Positions 1-7,939 of a DNA stretch of 29,767 nt are shown piece by piece. Position numbers and translations under genes: made by a program. Under the pieces are notes generated by a model. It saw nothing but the letters and a program-made list of their open reading frames with translations, ran no database searches and was not told the origin of the DNA. The DNA comes from CANJDH01 sp964443245 (GTDB lineage: Bacteria; Pseudomonadota; Gammaproteobacteria; Burkholderiales; JAEUOS01). How positions within the stretch are numbered: the stretch's first letter is position 1; the number at the start of each line of letters is the position of its first letter. The stretch is from the NCBI GenBank assembly GCA_964443245.1, contig CAYUEG010000033.1, forward strand, positions 1-29,767, read 5' to 3'.

Positions 1-156
1 GCGATCCGACTGCCACGCCTTCAGGCGCAGGATCGCCTCCTTGGTCAACGCGTCGGTGTGCGTGGCCGCACGCCAGCGCTTGACCGCCCCCAGATTGCGC
101 GCCAGTCGGCTACCTGCGCTCGCTTTCGACTCTGCTTCCAAGTGCCGGGATGTCAC
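1..156 (-). CDS. possible 5' part of an unidentified gene, cut by the left edge
   Basis: A minus-strand frame is open from a GTG at 156 to the window edge (52 codons), with an in-frame stop just upstream at 169-171. The visible peptide is basic and contains the stretch AVKRWRAATHTD followed by a likely helix. I do not recognise a family. It has no ATG and no clear ribosome binding site, and lies about 70 bases downstream of the lipoprotein gene in the same direction. It could equally be a chance open frame in GC-rich DNA. Confidence 0.25.
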   Translation of the reverse strand, partial: MTSRHLEAESKASAGSRLARNLGAVKRWRAATHTDALTKEAILRLKAWQSDR

Positions 157-225
157 GAATGCAACTGTTTACCTTGCTTGAGCAGCCTGTGGAGACGCAT
201 GCAAGGACTCCAATGCGCGGCCAAG

Positions 226-750
226 TTACAACGTGCTACCTCCACCGCCCTCGTTGGGACTGAATTCCTCCGGGTCATAGGATTCCCCGCCGTTGACCGC
301 AATTCCTTTTTCGTCGAAGGTCACCATCAGACGAATCTTTCTTGGGTAACCTTCCTGGCTGATGGCAGCGTAGTCCCATGTCTCGCCGCCTTTGCCGCTG
401 GGGAATATCGCCCCTGGCCGGCCCAGCACCCTCCGTACGTCCTCCTTCTTCGCTACCCCGTAAGCGATGGAAGCAGTCGATCCGACCGTCAGAACTTGAT
501 CCACCCGCCGGACCTTTCCTTGCTGGTCCATCCTCACCATGAAGGTGTGGCGCCCAACCGGTCCCCGCGGATACTCCCACGACTCGGAAATTCCGTCGTC
601 CGTTGAGTGTCGATGAATTGCGCTCGGCTCGCCCATCAGCGCACGCACCTCTTCACGGCTGGCGTTTGCCCCTACCAAGGAGTTCCCGCTATAGGACGCG
701 CATCCGGTCAAGCCCAGCACGACGGCTGCCAACATGATCAATTTCGACAC
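226..750 (-). CDS. small outer-membrane-type lipoprotein, SmpA/OmlA (BamE-like) fold likely
   Basis: A 174-residue lipoprotein. The start is a GTG (748-750) preceded by a strong GGGGGTG ribosome binding site. The N-terminus is a short type II signal peptide ending in the lipobox LTGC, so Cys17 should be lipidated. The mature part shows two related blocks: ASREEVRALMGEPSAIHRH near residues 30-48 and KKEDVRRVLGRPG further on. These resemble the 'v..lGkP' motif of SmpA/OmlA domains, seemingly in tandem. The tail is acidic and ends in a glycine run. The exact role is unknown; attachment to the outer or inner membrane facing the periplasm is inferred from the lipobox. It is divergent from the lipase gene at 849. 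Confidence 0.8.
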   Translation of the reverse strand: MSKLIMLAAVVLGLTGCASYSGNSLVGANASREEVRALMGEPSAIHRHSTDDGISESWEYPRGPVGRHTFMVRMDQQGKVRRVDQVLTVGSTASIAYGVAKKEDVRRVLGRPGAIFPSGKGGETWDYAAISQEGYPRKIRLMVTFDEKGIAVNGGESYDPEEFSPNEGGGGSTL

Positions 751-848
751 GTTTCACCCCCGATTTCAGTTCAGCCGTGCCGCACGCTGCATAGCAAAGG
801 ACTTCCACGCTTTAAAGGCGTGCGAACTGGCTCGACTATGATACGCCG

Positions 849-1736
849 ATGCTTGCCATCGGCGTCACGGTTCTCGACCTCCTGGTGCTTTGGTTCGCCG
901 GGTGGGGAGGCCTTGTCCTCACCATTGCCATCCTGACCAGCATCACCATGGTGATCTCGACCCGCTATGCGGGTACGCGCCCCGCCGGCCTGGAACTCGA
1001 CTTCACCGGGCGCCTGATGTGGTTCCTCGGAGAGGTGGCGGCAGCGCTCTCACTGTTCCTGTTCTGGCTGCCTGCCGAGCGCTGGATGATGCCGCGCAAC
1101 CACCTCGGCCCGCGCAGTGATGCCGCCCCGGTGCTGCTGATCCACGGGTACGTCAATAACGCCGGTGCGCTGTGGCGCCTCTGGCAACAACTGCGTGCCG
1201 CCGGGTTGCGGGTTCATACAATCAATCTGGAGCCGGTCTACGCCGATATCGACGCCTACGCCCCCCGGCTCGCCGCCCGGATCGACGCCATTCGCGCACA
1301 GACCGGCGCCGGGGCGGTCACGCTGGTGTGCCACAGCATGGGTGGCCTGGCGGCGCGCGCTTACCTCAGGCACTGCCAGACGACCGGGCGGGCCCATGGC
1401 GTCGCCAAGGTCGTCACCCTGGGCACACCCCATCATGGCACCGTGTTCGCCAGGATCGAACGCAGCCGCAATGGCCGGCAGATGCACCCGGACAGCCCTT
1501 GGCTGCGGGCCCTGGCTGACCACGAGCGCGGGGCCTGGCCCTGCCCGCTGGTTTCGATCTACTCGATCGACGACAACGTGGTGGCGCCGCCCACCAGTGC
1601 GGAGCTGGCCGGTGCACGCAACATTCCCCTGGCAGGCATCGGACACATCAGCCTGCCCCTGGCCCGTCGCGTGATCGACCTGGTCCTCGCCGAAGTGGCA
1701 CCGCCACTTGACGCCCGGGCTGCTGCAGCACCCTGA
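849..1736 (+). CDS. membrane-anchored alpha/beta hydrolase, triacylglycerol-lipase-like
   Basis: A 295-residue protein with two or three hydrophobic segments in the first about 75 residues, followed by a lipase-type alpha/beta hydrolase domain. LLIHGY (96-101) is the oxyanion-hole strand. The nucleophile elbow is CHSMGG with Ser163, a variant of the usual GHSMGG. Asp241 in YSIDDNVVAP and His266 in IGHISL complete a plausible triad, and LGTPHHGT (191-198) is typical of lipase family I and PGAP1-like enzymes. The likely role is ester or lipid hydrolysis at the inner membrane; the substrate cannot be read from sequence. It is the only gene of its unit, convergent with dadA with 19 bases between the stops. 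Confidence 0.85.
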   Translation: MLAIGVTVLDLLVLWFAGWGGLVLTIAILTSITMVISTRYAGTRPAGLELDFTGRLMWFLGEVAAALSLFLFWLPAERWMMPRNHLGPRSDAAPVLLIHGYVNNAGALWRLWQQLRAAGLRVHTINLEPVYADIDAYAPRLAARIDAIRAQTGAGAVTLVCHSMGGLAARAYLRHCQTTGRAHGVAKVVTLGTPHHGTVFARIERSRNGRQMHPDSPWLRALADHERGAWPCPLVSIYSIDDNVVAPPTSAELAGARNIPLAGIGHISLPLARRVIDLVLAEVAPPLDARAAAAP

Positions 1737-1755
1737 ACAGCCTGGGGCGAGGCAG

Positions 1756-3015
1756 TCAGTCCAGCCCGCAGAAAGCGAAATCGACCTCGGGCCGTCGACC
1801 CGAGATGATGTCGGCAATCGCCATGCCCGAACCGCAGCCGTGGGTCCAGCCCAGTGTGCCGTGGCCGGTATTGAGAAACAGGTTGGCCAGCTTCGAGCGG
1901 CCAATGTACGGAACGTTCGACGGCGTGGCCGGGCGCAAACCGGTCCAGAACGTGGCTCTTGAAGCGTCACCCGCACCGGGAAAGAGTTGCTGCGCACGCT
2001 GCATGATCGCCTCGCAGCGGATCTGGTTCAGCGCAGTGTTGTAACCGTTCAGCTCTGCGGTACCCGCGACCCTCAACCGATCTCCCAGGCGTGAAAAGAC
2101 CAGCTTGTATTCATCGTCGGTCAGCGAGACCGAGTAGGCGCGCCCCGGGTCGGCCACCGGCATGGTGACCGAATAGCCCTTGGCCGGGTAGATGTTGAGC
2201 CAGACGCCGGCGCTGCGCGCCAGTTGCGGGCTGTACGAACCGGCTGACAGCAGGTAGGCGTCTGCCGTCAAGGTCTCGTCTTCGCCCCGTTCATTGCGGA
2301 CGCGCACCCCGTGCACCTTGCCCCCGGCGGCCTGCAGGGCGCGAATCTGCACGCCATAGCGAAACTGGACACCACGCGCGGCCGACAGCGCGGCCAGGCC
2401 CTGCGTGAAACGATGGGCATCGCCCGATTCGTCGGCCTGCGTCATGCTGGCGCCGACAATCAGGTGACGGCTGGCGGCCAGGGCCGGTTCGATCGCCACG
2501 CATTCATCCGGCGTCTTCATTTCCAGTTCGCAGCCGAACTCGCGCATCACCCGCGCCGGCTCCTGGGCGTTGTCAAATTCGCGTGCGCTGGTATAGAAAT
2601 GGAGGATGCCCCGTGTCAGCGCGTCATACTCGATCCCGGTCTCCGCACGCAAGGCCTGCAGGGCGCTGCGGCTGTACAAGCCCAGGTTGACCAATTGGGC
2701 AATGTTGTGACGCGTCCGGGCTGGCGAGCACTCGCGCAGGAATGACAGCCCCCAGAACCACTGGCGCCAATCCGCCCGCAGGCGGAACAGCAGCGGCGCA
2801 TCCTCGCGCCCCAGCCATTGCAGCACCTTCGCCGGTGCATGGGGATTGGCCCAGGGTTCCGCGTGGGAAACGGAGATCTGCCCCCCATTGGCAAACGACG
2901 TTTCCAGGCCGGCTGCAGGCTGGCGCTCCAGCACGGTGACCTCATGGCCGGATTGCCGCAGATACCACGCAGCAGCGACGCCGGTAACCCCGGCACCCAA
3001 TACGATGATTTTCAT
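1756..3015 (-). CDS. dadA: D-amino acid dehydrogenase, FAD-dependent
   Basis: A 419-residue flavoprotein of the DadA (DAO) family; about 415-435 residues is usual. It opens with the FAD-binding strand IIVLGAGVTGVAAAWYL (GxGxxG at 7-12) and the family sequence SFANGGQISVSHAEPWANP near residues 40-58. The C-terminal part has WTGLRPATPSNVPYIG and NTGHGTLGWTHGCGSG, both characteristic. It oxidatively deaminates D-amino acids to 2-oxo acids, passing electrons to the respiratory chain at the inner membrane. The ATG at 3013-3015 follows GAGAGG by six bases. A tandem glycine riboswitch lies 100 bases upstream, so glycine or a glycine-derived amino acid is a likely physiological signal and perhaps substrate. 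Confidence 0.93.
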   Translation of the reverse strand: MKIIVLGAGVTGVAAAWYLRQSGHEVTVLERQPAAGLETSFANGGQISVSHAEPWANPHAPAKVLQWLGREDAPLLFRLRADWRQWFWGLSFLRECSPARTRHNIAQLVNLGLYSRSALQALRAETGIEYDALTRGILHFYTSAREFDNAQEPARVMREFGCELEMKTPDECVAIEPALAASRHLIVGASMTQADESGDAHRFTQGLAALSAARGVQFRYGVQIRALQAAGGKVHGVRVRNERGEDETLTADAYLLSAGSYSPQLARSAGVWLNIYPAKGYSVTMPVADPGRAYSVSLTDDEYKLVFSRLGDRLRVAGTAELNGYNTALNQIRCEAIMQRAQQLFPGAGDASRATFWTGLRPATPSNVPYIGRSKLANLFLNTGHGTLGWTHGCGSGMAIADIISGRRPEVDFAFCGLD

Positions 3016-3021
3016 GCATTA

Positions 3022-3099
3022 CCTCTCGACAGGAACATGGCTGGAAGGACGAGAGAAACCGCGTGCACACTCATCGAGATGAATGCGCGGTGCCTCTCG
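3022..3099 (-). promoter_or_regulatory. candidate expression platform of the glycine riboswitch (ribosome-site sequestering)
   Basis: On the minus strand, three short segments follow aptamer II: CGAGAGG (3099-3093), CTCTCG (3055-3050) and CGAGAGG (3028-3022). The last one contains the dadA ribosome binding site. The middle segment can pair with either flanking copy, so pairing with the first would free the ribosome site and pairing with the last would hide it. This suggests translational control; no T-run terminator is visible here. Confidence 0.5.
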
Positions 3100-3114
3100 C
3101 GCCGCTTCCGCTGT

Positions 3115-3331
3115 CCCTGGTGCCTGAGAGATTCAGGCCGGCGCGTACGCTTCGATACGCTCGACCTTTGCTCCTTCGGCGGATGCATCGCGTCACGACA
3201 CGCGGCATCGCTCTCCAGCATCGGCTGTCAGAAATTCAGTACGGGGCCTGAGCGGTTATGGAAGGTTGCGCCTTCGGCGGCATGCGGTTGGCCATCTGCT
3301 TCTTGAACCGGCACGCACTCTCCTGAACTTC
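3115..3331 (-). promoter_or_regulatory. tandem glycine riboswitch upstream of dadA
   Basis: Two glycine-aptamer cores are readable on the minus strand. Aptamer I (about 3331-3240) has CAGGAGAG, then GCCGAAGGCGCAACC and GCTCAGGCC. Aptamer II (about 3220-3115) has TGGAGAG, then GCCGAAGGAGCAAAGG and TCTCAGGCACC. These are the conserved parts of the glycine riboswitch (Rfam Glycine family), in the usual tandem arrangement with a short linker. TTCAG before aptamer I can pair with CTGAA after it as P1. The element ends about 100 bases before the dadA start. Confidence 0.93.
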
Positions 3332-3338
3332 AGGCCGG

Positions 3339-3367
3339 AGTGTAGCTCACGCGGATTTGGCCAGCAA
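3339..3367 (-). promoter_or_regulatory. sigma70-like promoter of the riboswitch-dadA unit
   Basis: On the minus strand TTGCTG (3367-3362) is separated by 17 bases from TACACT (3344-3339), a good -35/-10 pair. Transcription would begin just before aptamer I. The promoter overlaps the 3' end of the ABM gene at 3347. Confidence 0.6.
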
Positions 3368-3649
3368 GGAGAAATGCTCGACGGCGGGTGGGGATGCGAA
3401 ATACGGGCCGACGATGGCACGCCACTCGGCGAATGCGGGGGAACCACGAAAATCCACTGTGTGATTCTCCAGTGTTTCCCAGAAGATCATCAGCAGGTAG
3501 CGCTCAGGCGATTCGACACCCTTGTTGACCTTGTAGCCCTTGAAGCCCCTGGCCCTGGCAATGACCGTCTCCACCCCTTTGCGGATGGCGGCGTCGAATT
3601 CGGCCTGCTTGCCAGGCTGGATGCGGATGTCAGCAAGTTCAAGAATCAT
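3347..3649 (-). CDS. antibiotic biosynthesis monooxygenase (ABM) domain protein
   Basis: A 100-residue single-domain protein with the ABM (dimeric alpha-beta barrel) pattern: ILELADIRIQPGKQAEF at the N-terminus, an internal ARARGFKGYKV, then YLLMIFWETLENH and the closing PAFAEWR..VGPYF. Members range from quinol monooxygenases to heme-degrading enzymes and many are uncharacterised; no cofactor is needed in several. The start at 3649 is 12 bases after the stop of the DUF4124-like gene, so the two may be cotranscribed. The dadA promoter sits in its last codons. The specific substrate is unknown. Confidence 0.8.
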   Translation of the reverse strand: MILELADIRIQPGKQAEFDAAIRKGVETVIARARGFKGYKVNKGVESPERYLLMIFWETLENHTVDFRGSPAFAEWRAIVGPYFASPPAVEHFSLLAKSA

Positions 3650-3661
3650 GATGTACCGGAA

Positions 3662-4333
3662 TCAGGTTTGGCAGCCTTCGCGGCCCAGGCTGTCGTTGAT
3701 CTGGCGGCGCTCGGCGTTCAAACGGTCCTGCGTCACGCTGGATCCGCCGGCACGCAACTGGGCCGTGTTGTAGTTGAGGTCATTCTTGAGCTTGTCGCAC
3801 TTGCCCTTTTTTTCCGCCAGCGCAGCAGCCTTCTTCTTCTCGGCGTCTGCCTCCGCCGCCTTGGCGGCCGCCGCCTTTTTCTCCTCTTCCGACATCTGCG
3901 GCTTGGCGGTCTCGCCTCCCTTGCCGCCGCTGGCGGCATTTCCGCCCGAGGGGCTTCCGGATTTGCCACCCGTGTCTGCGGCTGCGGATTTTGCAGTCAC
4001 GCTTCCATCGTTCGTCTTGACAGCCTTGCCGTCATTGCCGGCNNNNNNNNNNNNNNNNNNNNNNNNNNNNNNNNNNNNNNNNNNNNNNNNNNNNNNNNNN
4101 NNNNNNNNNNNNNNNNNNNNNNNNNNNNNNNNNNNNNNNNNNTTGGCGGTGATCTTGACCTCCCGGCCACCCTTCTCGTTGCATGGGCGATCCACATACT
4201 GATTGCCGCAGCGGTAAACCTGCCCGCCTTGCGCAGCAGGCTTCGCGGCCGACGTGGCCCCACCTTGGGCCCACGTACTGCCCGCTGCGCCCAACACCAC
4301 ACACCAGCCCACCGCAAGCAACTTTCTGATCAT
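3662..4333 (-). CDS. secreted DUF4124-like protein, interrupted by an assembly gap
   Basis: The start is the ATG at 4331-4333 (MIRKLLAVGWCVVLGAAG), giving a Sec signal peptide ending near TWAQ. It is followed by QVYRCGNQYVDRPC, which matches the short N-terminal DUF4124 motif (a YxC..G...Y.d.pC pattern). After the N run comes a low-complexity Ser/Gly/Ala/Lys segment, then a Lys/Glu/Ala-rich probable coiled coil (MSEEEKKAAAAKAAEADAEK) and a C-terminal region with two cysteines (GKCDKLK and REGCQT). Reading frames on both sides of the gap agree if the gap preserves phase, but its true length is unknown. A periplasmic location is inferred; the function is unknown. Confidence 0.7.
   Translation of the reverse strand: MIRKLLAVGWCVVLGAAGSTWAQGGATSAAKPAAQGGQVYRCGNQYVDRPCNEKGGREVKITAXXXXXXXXXXXXXXXXXXXXXXXXXXXXXXXXXXAGNDGKAVKTNDGSVTAKSAAADTGGKSGSPSGGNAASGGKGGETAKPQMSEEEKKAAAAKAAEADAEKKKAAALAEKKGKCDKLKNDLNYNTAQLRAGGSSVTQDRLNAERRQINDSLGREGCQT
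4043..4142. other. assembly gap (100 N) inside the DUF4124-like gene
   Basis: Exactly 100 unresolved bases, probably a placeholder. The gap lies between the N-terminal cysteine motif and the low-complexity linker of the gene at 3662-4333, so that protein cannot be read fully. Confidence 0.99.
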
Positions 4334-4371
4334 GCCGCCCTCCCAAGATGCGCGCCCTGAACACGGCATCA

Positions 4372-6387
4372 TCAGAAATGGATGCCTTTGAGCAATTGCT
4401 GGAATGCTACCTGATCTGCCGTCGGTTCGGCCGGCTTGGCGTTCGGATCCCGGCTCTTGGCGGCATCCGAATCCGGGAACATGCGGAAGGTGGTATTCAT
4501 CACGATCTGGGCAATGCGTGGCAACAGGGCATGCAGCACCTCGCCAAACGTGCCAAGCCGGGTGGCAATGCGCACAGGTTCGTAGACAATCGCCTCGCAG
4601 ATCATGTCCGCGGCCTGCTCCGGGGAGAGGGTCGGCACATTGTTGTAGATCTTGGTCGGCGCGATCATCGGGGTGCGCACCAGCGGCATGTTGATGGTGG
4701 TGAACTTGATGCCGGTATCGGCAAACTCGGACGCCGCGCAGCGGGTGAAGGCATCCAGCGCAGCCTTTGAGGCAACGTAGGCCGAAAAGCGCGGCGCGTT
4801 GGTGAGGACACCGATCGAGGAGATGTTGATGATGTGGCCGCGGCGCTTCTTCTGCATGCCCGGCAGGAACGACATGGTGACGCGCAAGGCCCCGAAATAG
4901 TTGACACTCATGGTGCGCTCGAAATCGTGGAAGCGCTCGTAGCTGTTCTCGATCGCACGACGGATCGAGCGGCCGGCGTTGTTGACCAGAATATCCACGC
5001 CGCCATGCTTCTCGTTGACCATGGCGGCAAACTTGGCGCACTGCGCCTCGTCGCCGACATCGGCCGAATAGGTGAATACGCGGCCGCCGTTCTTGCAGTG
5101 GGCCTCGATCTCCTTTTGGGCCGCATCCAGCTTTTCCTGGTCGCGCGCGACGATCACCACCGTGGCGCCCGCCTCGGCCAGCTTGAACGCCGCCGCCAGT
5201 CCGATCCCGGAGGAGCCGCCGGTCACCAGCACCACCTTGCCCTTGACCTTGCCTTTCAGGGTCCGGTCGATCAGCAGATCCGGATCCAGGTGGCGCTCCC
5301 AGTAGTCCCAGATCACCCAGGCGTAGGAACTGAGGTCGGGGCAGGCGATCCCGGTGCCCTTGAGGGCCTTGTCGGTCTCGCGCGAATCGAAGCGCGTCGG
5401 ATAGTTGACGAACTGCATCATGTCTTCCGGCAACCCGAGATCCTTCATCACCGCGTTACGGATGCGGCGCGCCGGCGTCAGGGACATGATGGACTTCTTG
5501 ACGCCACGCGGGATGAAGCCGAACAACGCGGCATTGATGCGCATTTCCATGCGCGGTGCATGGGCTGCCTTGCAGAAGATGTTGAGCACGTCCCCGACGC
5601 GGTGCGGGTTCGGGTCGGTCAGGTGGAAGGCCTTGCCGTCCCCCTTCTCCATGTGCATGATGTGGTCCATCGCATCGACCACAAAGTCCACAGGCACGAT
5701 ATTGATACGCCCGCCTTCGATACCGACAGTCGGCATCCACGGCGGCAGCAGCTGGCGCATTTTCTGGATCAGCTTGAAGAAATAGTACGGGCCGTCGACC
5801 TTGTCCATTTCGCCGGTTTTCGAATCACCGACCACCAGGCCAGGACGATAGACCCGCCAGGGCATCTCGCATTCCTTGCGGGCGATGCCTTCGGAATCAT
5901 GCTTGGTCGCGAAGTACGGATGGTCGAGGTTCTCGGCCTCGTCAAACATGTCCTCGCGCCAGACGCCCTCATACAGCCCGGCCGCCGCAATCGACGACAC
6001 ATGGTGAAACTTGCCTGCCTTGATCGCGTTGGCAAAGCGCACGGCATTGCGGGTACCGTCAATGTTGCCGGCCTGCTGCTCCTCGGCAGAGGCCTTGAGG
6101 TCATACACCGCGGCCAGGTGGGCGAAATGCGCGATCTTGCCGGCCAGCTTCTTCCTGTCAGCTGCCGATACGCCCAGCTCCGGCTGCGTCAGATCGCCGC
6201 TGACGGCAATCGCACGCTTCTCGTCCACACCCCAGTACTCGAGCAGGGCAGCGCGTTGCTTCTCGCCCTTCTGGCCGCTGGCCCGCGAAAGGTAGTACAC
6301 AACGGTGTTGTCGCGCGCCAGAATCTTGCTCACCAGCCGTTTGCCGATGAAGCCGGATGCGCCGGTAATGAAATAGCCGGTGGTCAT
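4372..6387 (-). CDS. two-domain fatty acyl-CoA reductase (alcohol-forming), Maqu_2220-like
   Basis: A 671-residue fusion. Residues 1 to about 370 are an extended-SDR/male-sterility-type domain with TGASGFIG (8-15), HVSSIAAAGLYEG and the active-site Tyr158-x3-Lys162. Residues about 380-671 are a classical SDR with VTGGSSGIG (388-396), NNAGRS, NISSIG and Tyr537-x3-Lys541. The order, length and signature stretches (KVDGPYYFFK, GRINIVPVDFVVDAMDH, VIWDYWERHLDPDL) match, from memory, the fatty acyl-CoA/aldehyde reductase Maqu_2220 of Marinobacter (about 660 residues), which makes fatty alcohol for wax esters. The chosen ATG at 6387 has GGAG upstream; an in-frame extension to 6501 lacks one. No wax synthase is visible nearby. 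Confidence 0.88.
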   Translation of the reverse strand: MTTGYFITGASGFIGKRLVSKILARDNTVVYYLSRASGQKGEKQRAALLEYWGVDEKRAIAVSGDLTQPELGVSAADRKKLAGKIAHFAHLAAVYDLKASAEEQQAGNIDGTRNAVRFANAIKAGKFHHVSSIAAAGLYEGVWREDMFDEAENLDHPYFATKHDSEGIARKECEMPWRVYRPGLVVGDSKTGEMDKVDGPYYFFKLIQKMRQLLPPWMPTVGIEGGRINIVPVDFVVDAMDHIMHMEKGDGKAFHLTDPNPHRVGDVLNIFCKAAHAPRMEMRINAALFGFIPRGVKKSIMSLTPARRIRNAVMKDLGLPEDMMQFVNYPTRFDSRETDKALKGTGIACPDLSSYAWVIWDYWERHLDPDLLIDRTLKGKVKGKVVLVTGGSSGIGLAAAFKLAEAGATVVIVARDQEKLDAAQKEIEAHCKNGGRVFTYSADVGDEAQCAKFAAMVNEKHGGVDILVNNAGRSIRRAIENSYERFHDFERTMSVNYFGALRVTMSFLPGMQKKRRGHIINISSIGVLTNAPRFSAYVASKAALDAFTRCAASEFADTGIKFTTINMPLVRTPMIAPTKIYNNVPTLSPEQAADMICEAIVYEPVRIATRLGTFGEVLHALLPRIAQIVMNTTFRMFPDSDAAKSRDPNAKPAEPTADQVAFQQLLKGIHF

Positions 6388-6610
6388 GTTTGTCTCCGAT
6401 GAATGGTGCAGATTGTGCGAACTGCATGAATTGGCTGGAATGCACGTGGCGTGCCTGCTGCTCCCGCCAGTATGATGGCTTAAACTCGCATCGCTCGGCA
6501 AGCGGCATCTGCTGCCTTCCCTGCCGCGGTTTTTCCCTGCCCTCGATGGAATGGCTGAAACCGTTGGTGGGAGCCATTCTCCTGCATATCACCTGTTTCC
6601 GGCCCTGACC
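6388..6610. other. divergent intergenic region between the acyl-CoA reductase and HSL-family hydrolase genes
   Basis: It must hold promoters for both directions, but I see no convincing -35/-10 pair. It contains a short inverted repeat GCACG-TGG-CGTGC (6442-6454) and one copy of the 11-base motif TTGGTGGGAGC (near 6565) that recurs at about 21013-21023 and 27131-27141. Part of it may be coding if the hydrolase starts at the in-frame ATG at 6551. Confidence 0.5.
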
Positions 6611-7534
6611 ATGAACCCGTTCCTTCCCATGTCCGAATTGCCGCCCGCAGCCCAGGCCGAAATGGACCGCATCGGCCCGATCTGGGGCAGTGACATCCAG
6701 AAGCATCGCGACATCGTGCTGGCCGCCTACGACCCGATTCTGGCAAAGGCGCCGAAGGACGGCGTGACCATCACGCGCAATCATGCCTATGGAAATCCTG
6801 CGGGCAGCCACCCGCGTCAGGTGCTCGATGTCTACCAGCCAGCCGGGCGCAGCGGCGCACCGGTCGTCATCTTCATGCACGGTGGCGCCTTCGTGCGCGG
6901 CGACAAGCAGGCCAGCCCCGAGGTTTACGACAACGTCCTGATCTGGTTTGCGCGCCAGGGTTATGTTGGCGTGAACATTGAATTTCGCCTCGCTCCGGAG
7001 GCACCCTATCCCTCTGGCGCCGATGACCTGTCCGCCAGCGTGACGTGGGTCAGGCACAACATTGCCCGCTTTGGCGGCGATCCGCGCACCATCTTTGTCA
7101 TCGGCCATTCTGCCGGCGGCACGCATGTGGCGACCTTCGCCTACGATCCGGCAGCCGGCCACATGGCGCATGACGTCGCCGGCATCGTGCTGATCTCGGC
7201 TCGTCTGCGTGCCGACGTCCTGCCCGAGAACCCCAACGCGGCGGGCGTGCGCGCCTACTTCGGCCCGGATGAAAGCACCTACGAAGCCCGTTCACCGATC
7301 AACCATGCAGCGCAAAGCACGTTGCCGGTGTTCATCGTCAACGCCGAATACGAGAATCCGCTCCTGGACCTCTACGGCCTGGAACTGGCGCATCGCATCG
7401 CCCTGGTGCGGCGCCATGCCCCGCGCTACATGCGCCTGCCCCGCCACAACCACATCTCGATCGTGGCGCACTTCAACACGGCAGAAGAGACCCTGGGTCG
7501 CGAGATCCTGGCGTTTTTCGAACAGCGCCGCTAA
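6611..7534 (+). CDS. alpha/beta hydrolase of the hormone-sensitive-lipase (HSL) family
   Basis: A carboxylesterase-like protein of 307 residues from the ATG at 6611. It carries the HSL oxyanion motif HGGAFVRG (90-97), the nucleophile elbow GHSAGG with Ser167, and RLAPEAPYPSGADD (126-139), which is typical of the family. His in PRHNHISI near the C-terminus is the likely catalytic histidine. Other in-frame ATGs lie at 6551 and 6629, and none has a strong ribosome site, so the start is uncertain by about 20 residues. It is divergent from the fatty acyl-CoA reductase gene. It probably hydrolyses a short-chain ester or amide; the substrate is unknown. Confidence 0.88.
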   Translation: MNPFLPMSELPPAAQAEMDRIGPIWGSDIQKHRDIVLAAYDPILAKAPKDGVTITRNHAYGNPAGSHPRQVLDVYQPAGRSGAPVVIFMHGGAFVRGDKQASPEVYDNVLIWFARQGYVGVNIEFRLAPEAPYPSGADDLSASVTWVRHNIARFGGDPRTIFVIGHSAGGTHVATFAYDPAAGHMAHDVAGIVLISARLRADVLPENPNAAGVRAYFGPDESTYEARSPINHAAQSTLPVFIVNAEYENPLLDLYGLELAHRIALVRRHAPRYMRLPRHNHISIVAHFNTAEETLGREILAFFEQRR

Positions 7535-7631
7535 GCGCCTCGCCCGGCCGCACAACCTGGAAATGAAGCCGGCGCCGGAGCGCGGTTCAACCACCGGGCA
7601 GGCCCCGCCGCCACTGCACCGGGTTGACTGC

Positions 7632-7922
7632 CTAGGGGCAGATCCGATCGAGCATGCGCGCAGACTTGCTCGCCACCCAGGGGGCAGACTCCTTGTCGAA
7701 CACCGCGAAGTGCGGTGTCTTCAGATGGGCCTCGAAGGCAGCCCGGTCAGCGTAGATTTCATACAGAAAGACACTGGTGGCATCTTTCGGATCAACACAG
7801 ACATCGAACTGACTGCAACCGGGCTCATCGGCAACGGAAGCGCGGGCATTGGTGAGGATGGAGGCATGGAACGCGGCCGCGTGTTCCGGCTTGAGCTTGA
7901 AATCGACAATCACGACGTACAT
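7632..7922 (-). CDS. putative quinol monooxygenase (ABM family)
   Basis: A 96-residue ABM-domain protein starting at the ATG at 7922 (MYVVIVDFKLKPEHAAAFHA). Its layout is that of YgiN-type small monooxygenases: EPGCSQFDVCVDPKDAT, then VFLYEIYADRAAFEAHLKTPHF with the conserved YE.Y.d..a...H. pattern. It follows dctM by 17 bases and ends the TRAP-lactonase operon. In sugar and aromatic catabolic operons this family is common as a last gene, but its reaction there is seldom known. It is a distinct paralogue of the ABM protein at 3347-3649. Confidence 0.85.
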   Translation of the reverse strand: MYVVIVDFKLKPEHAAAFHASILTNARASVADEPGCSQFDVCVDPKDATSVFLYEIYADRAAFEAHLKTPHFAVFDKESAPWVASKSARMLDRICP

Positions 7923-7939
7923 GGAGGGTTCCTTTTGGG

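Noticed and set aside
58..606. Long plus-strand open frame over the lipoprotein gene
   Set aside because: It is antisense to a convincing lipoprotein with signal peptide and ribosome site, and its translation shows no recognisable domain; GC-rich shadow.
4834..6402. 522-residue plus-strand open frame
   Set aside because: It lies entirely opposite the acyl-CoA reductase gene and is rich in His/Arg/Asp as expected for the complement of a GC-rich gene.
6442..6454. Inverted repeat GCACG-TGG-CGTGC as an operator
   Set aside because: Only five pairs, no second copy and no recognisable promoter next to it.
7535..7631. Bidirectional terminator between the convergent hydrolase and ABM genes
   Set aside because: Only scattered, imperfect GC-rich pairings and no T or A run on either strand.
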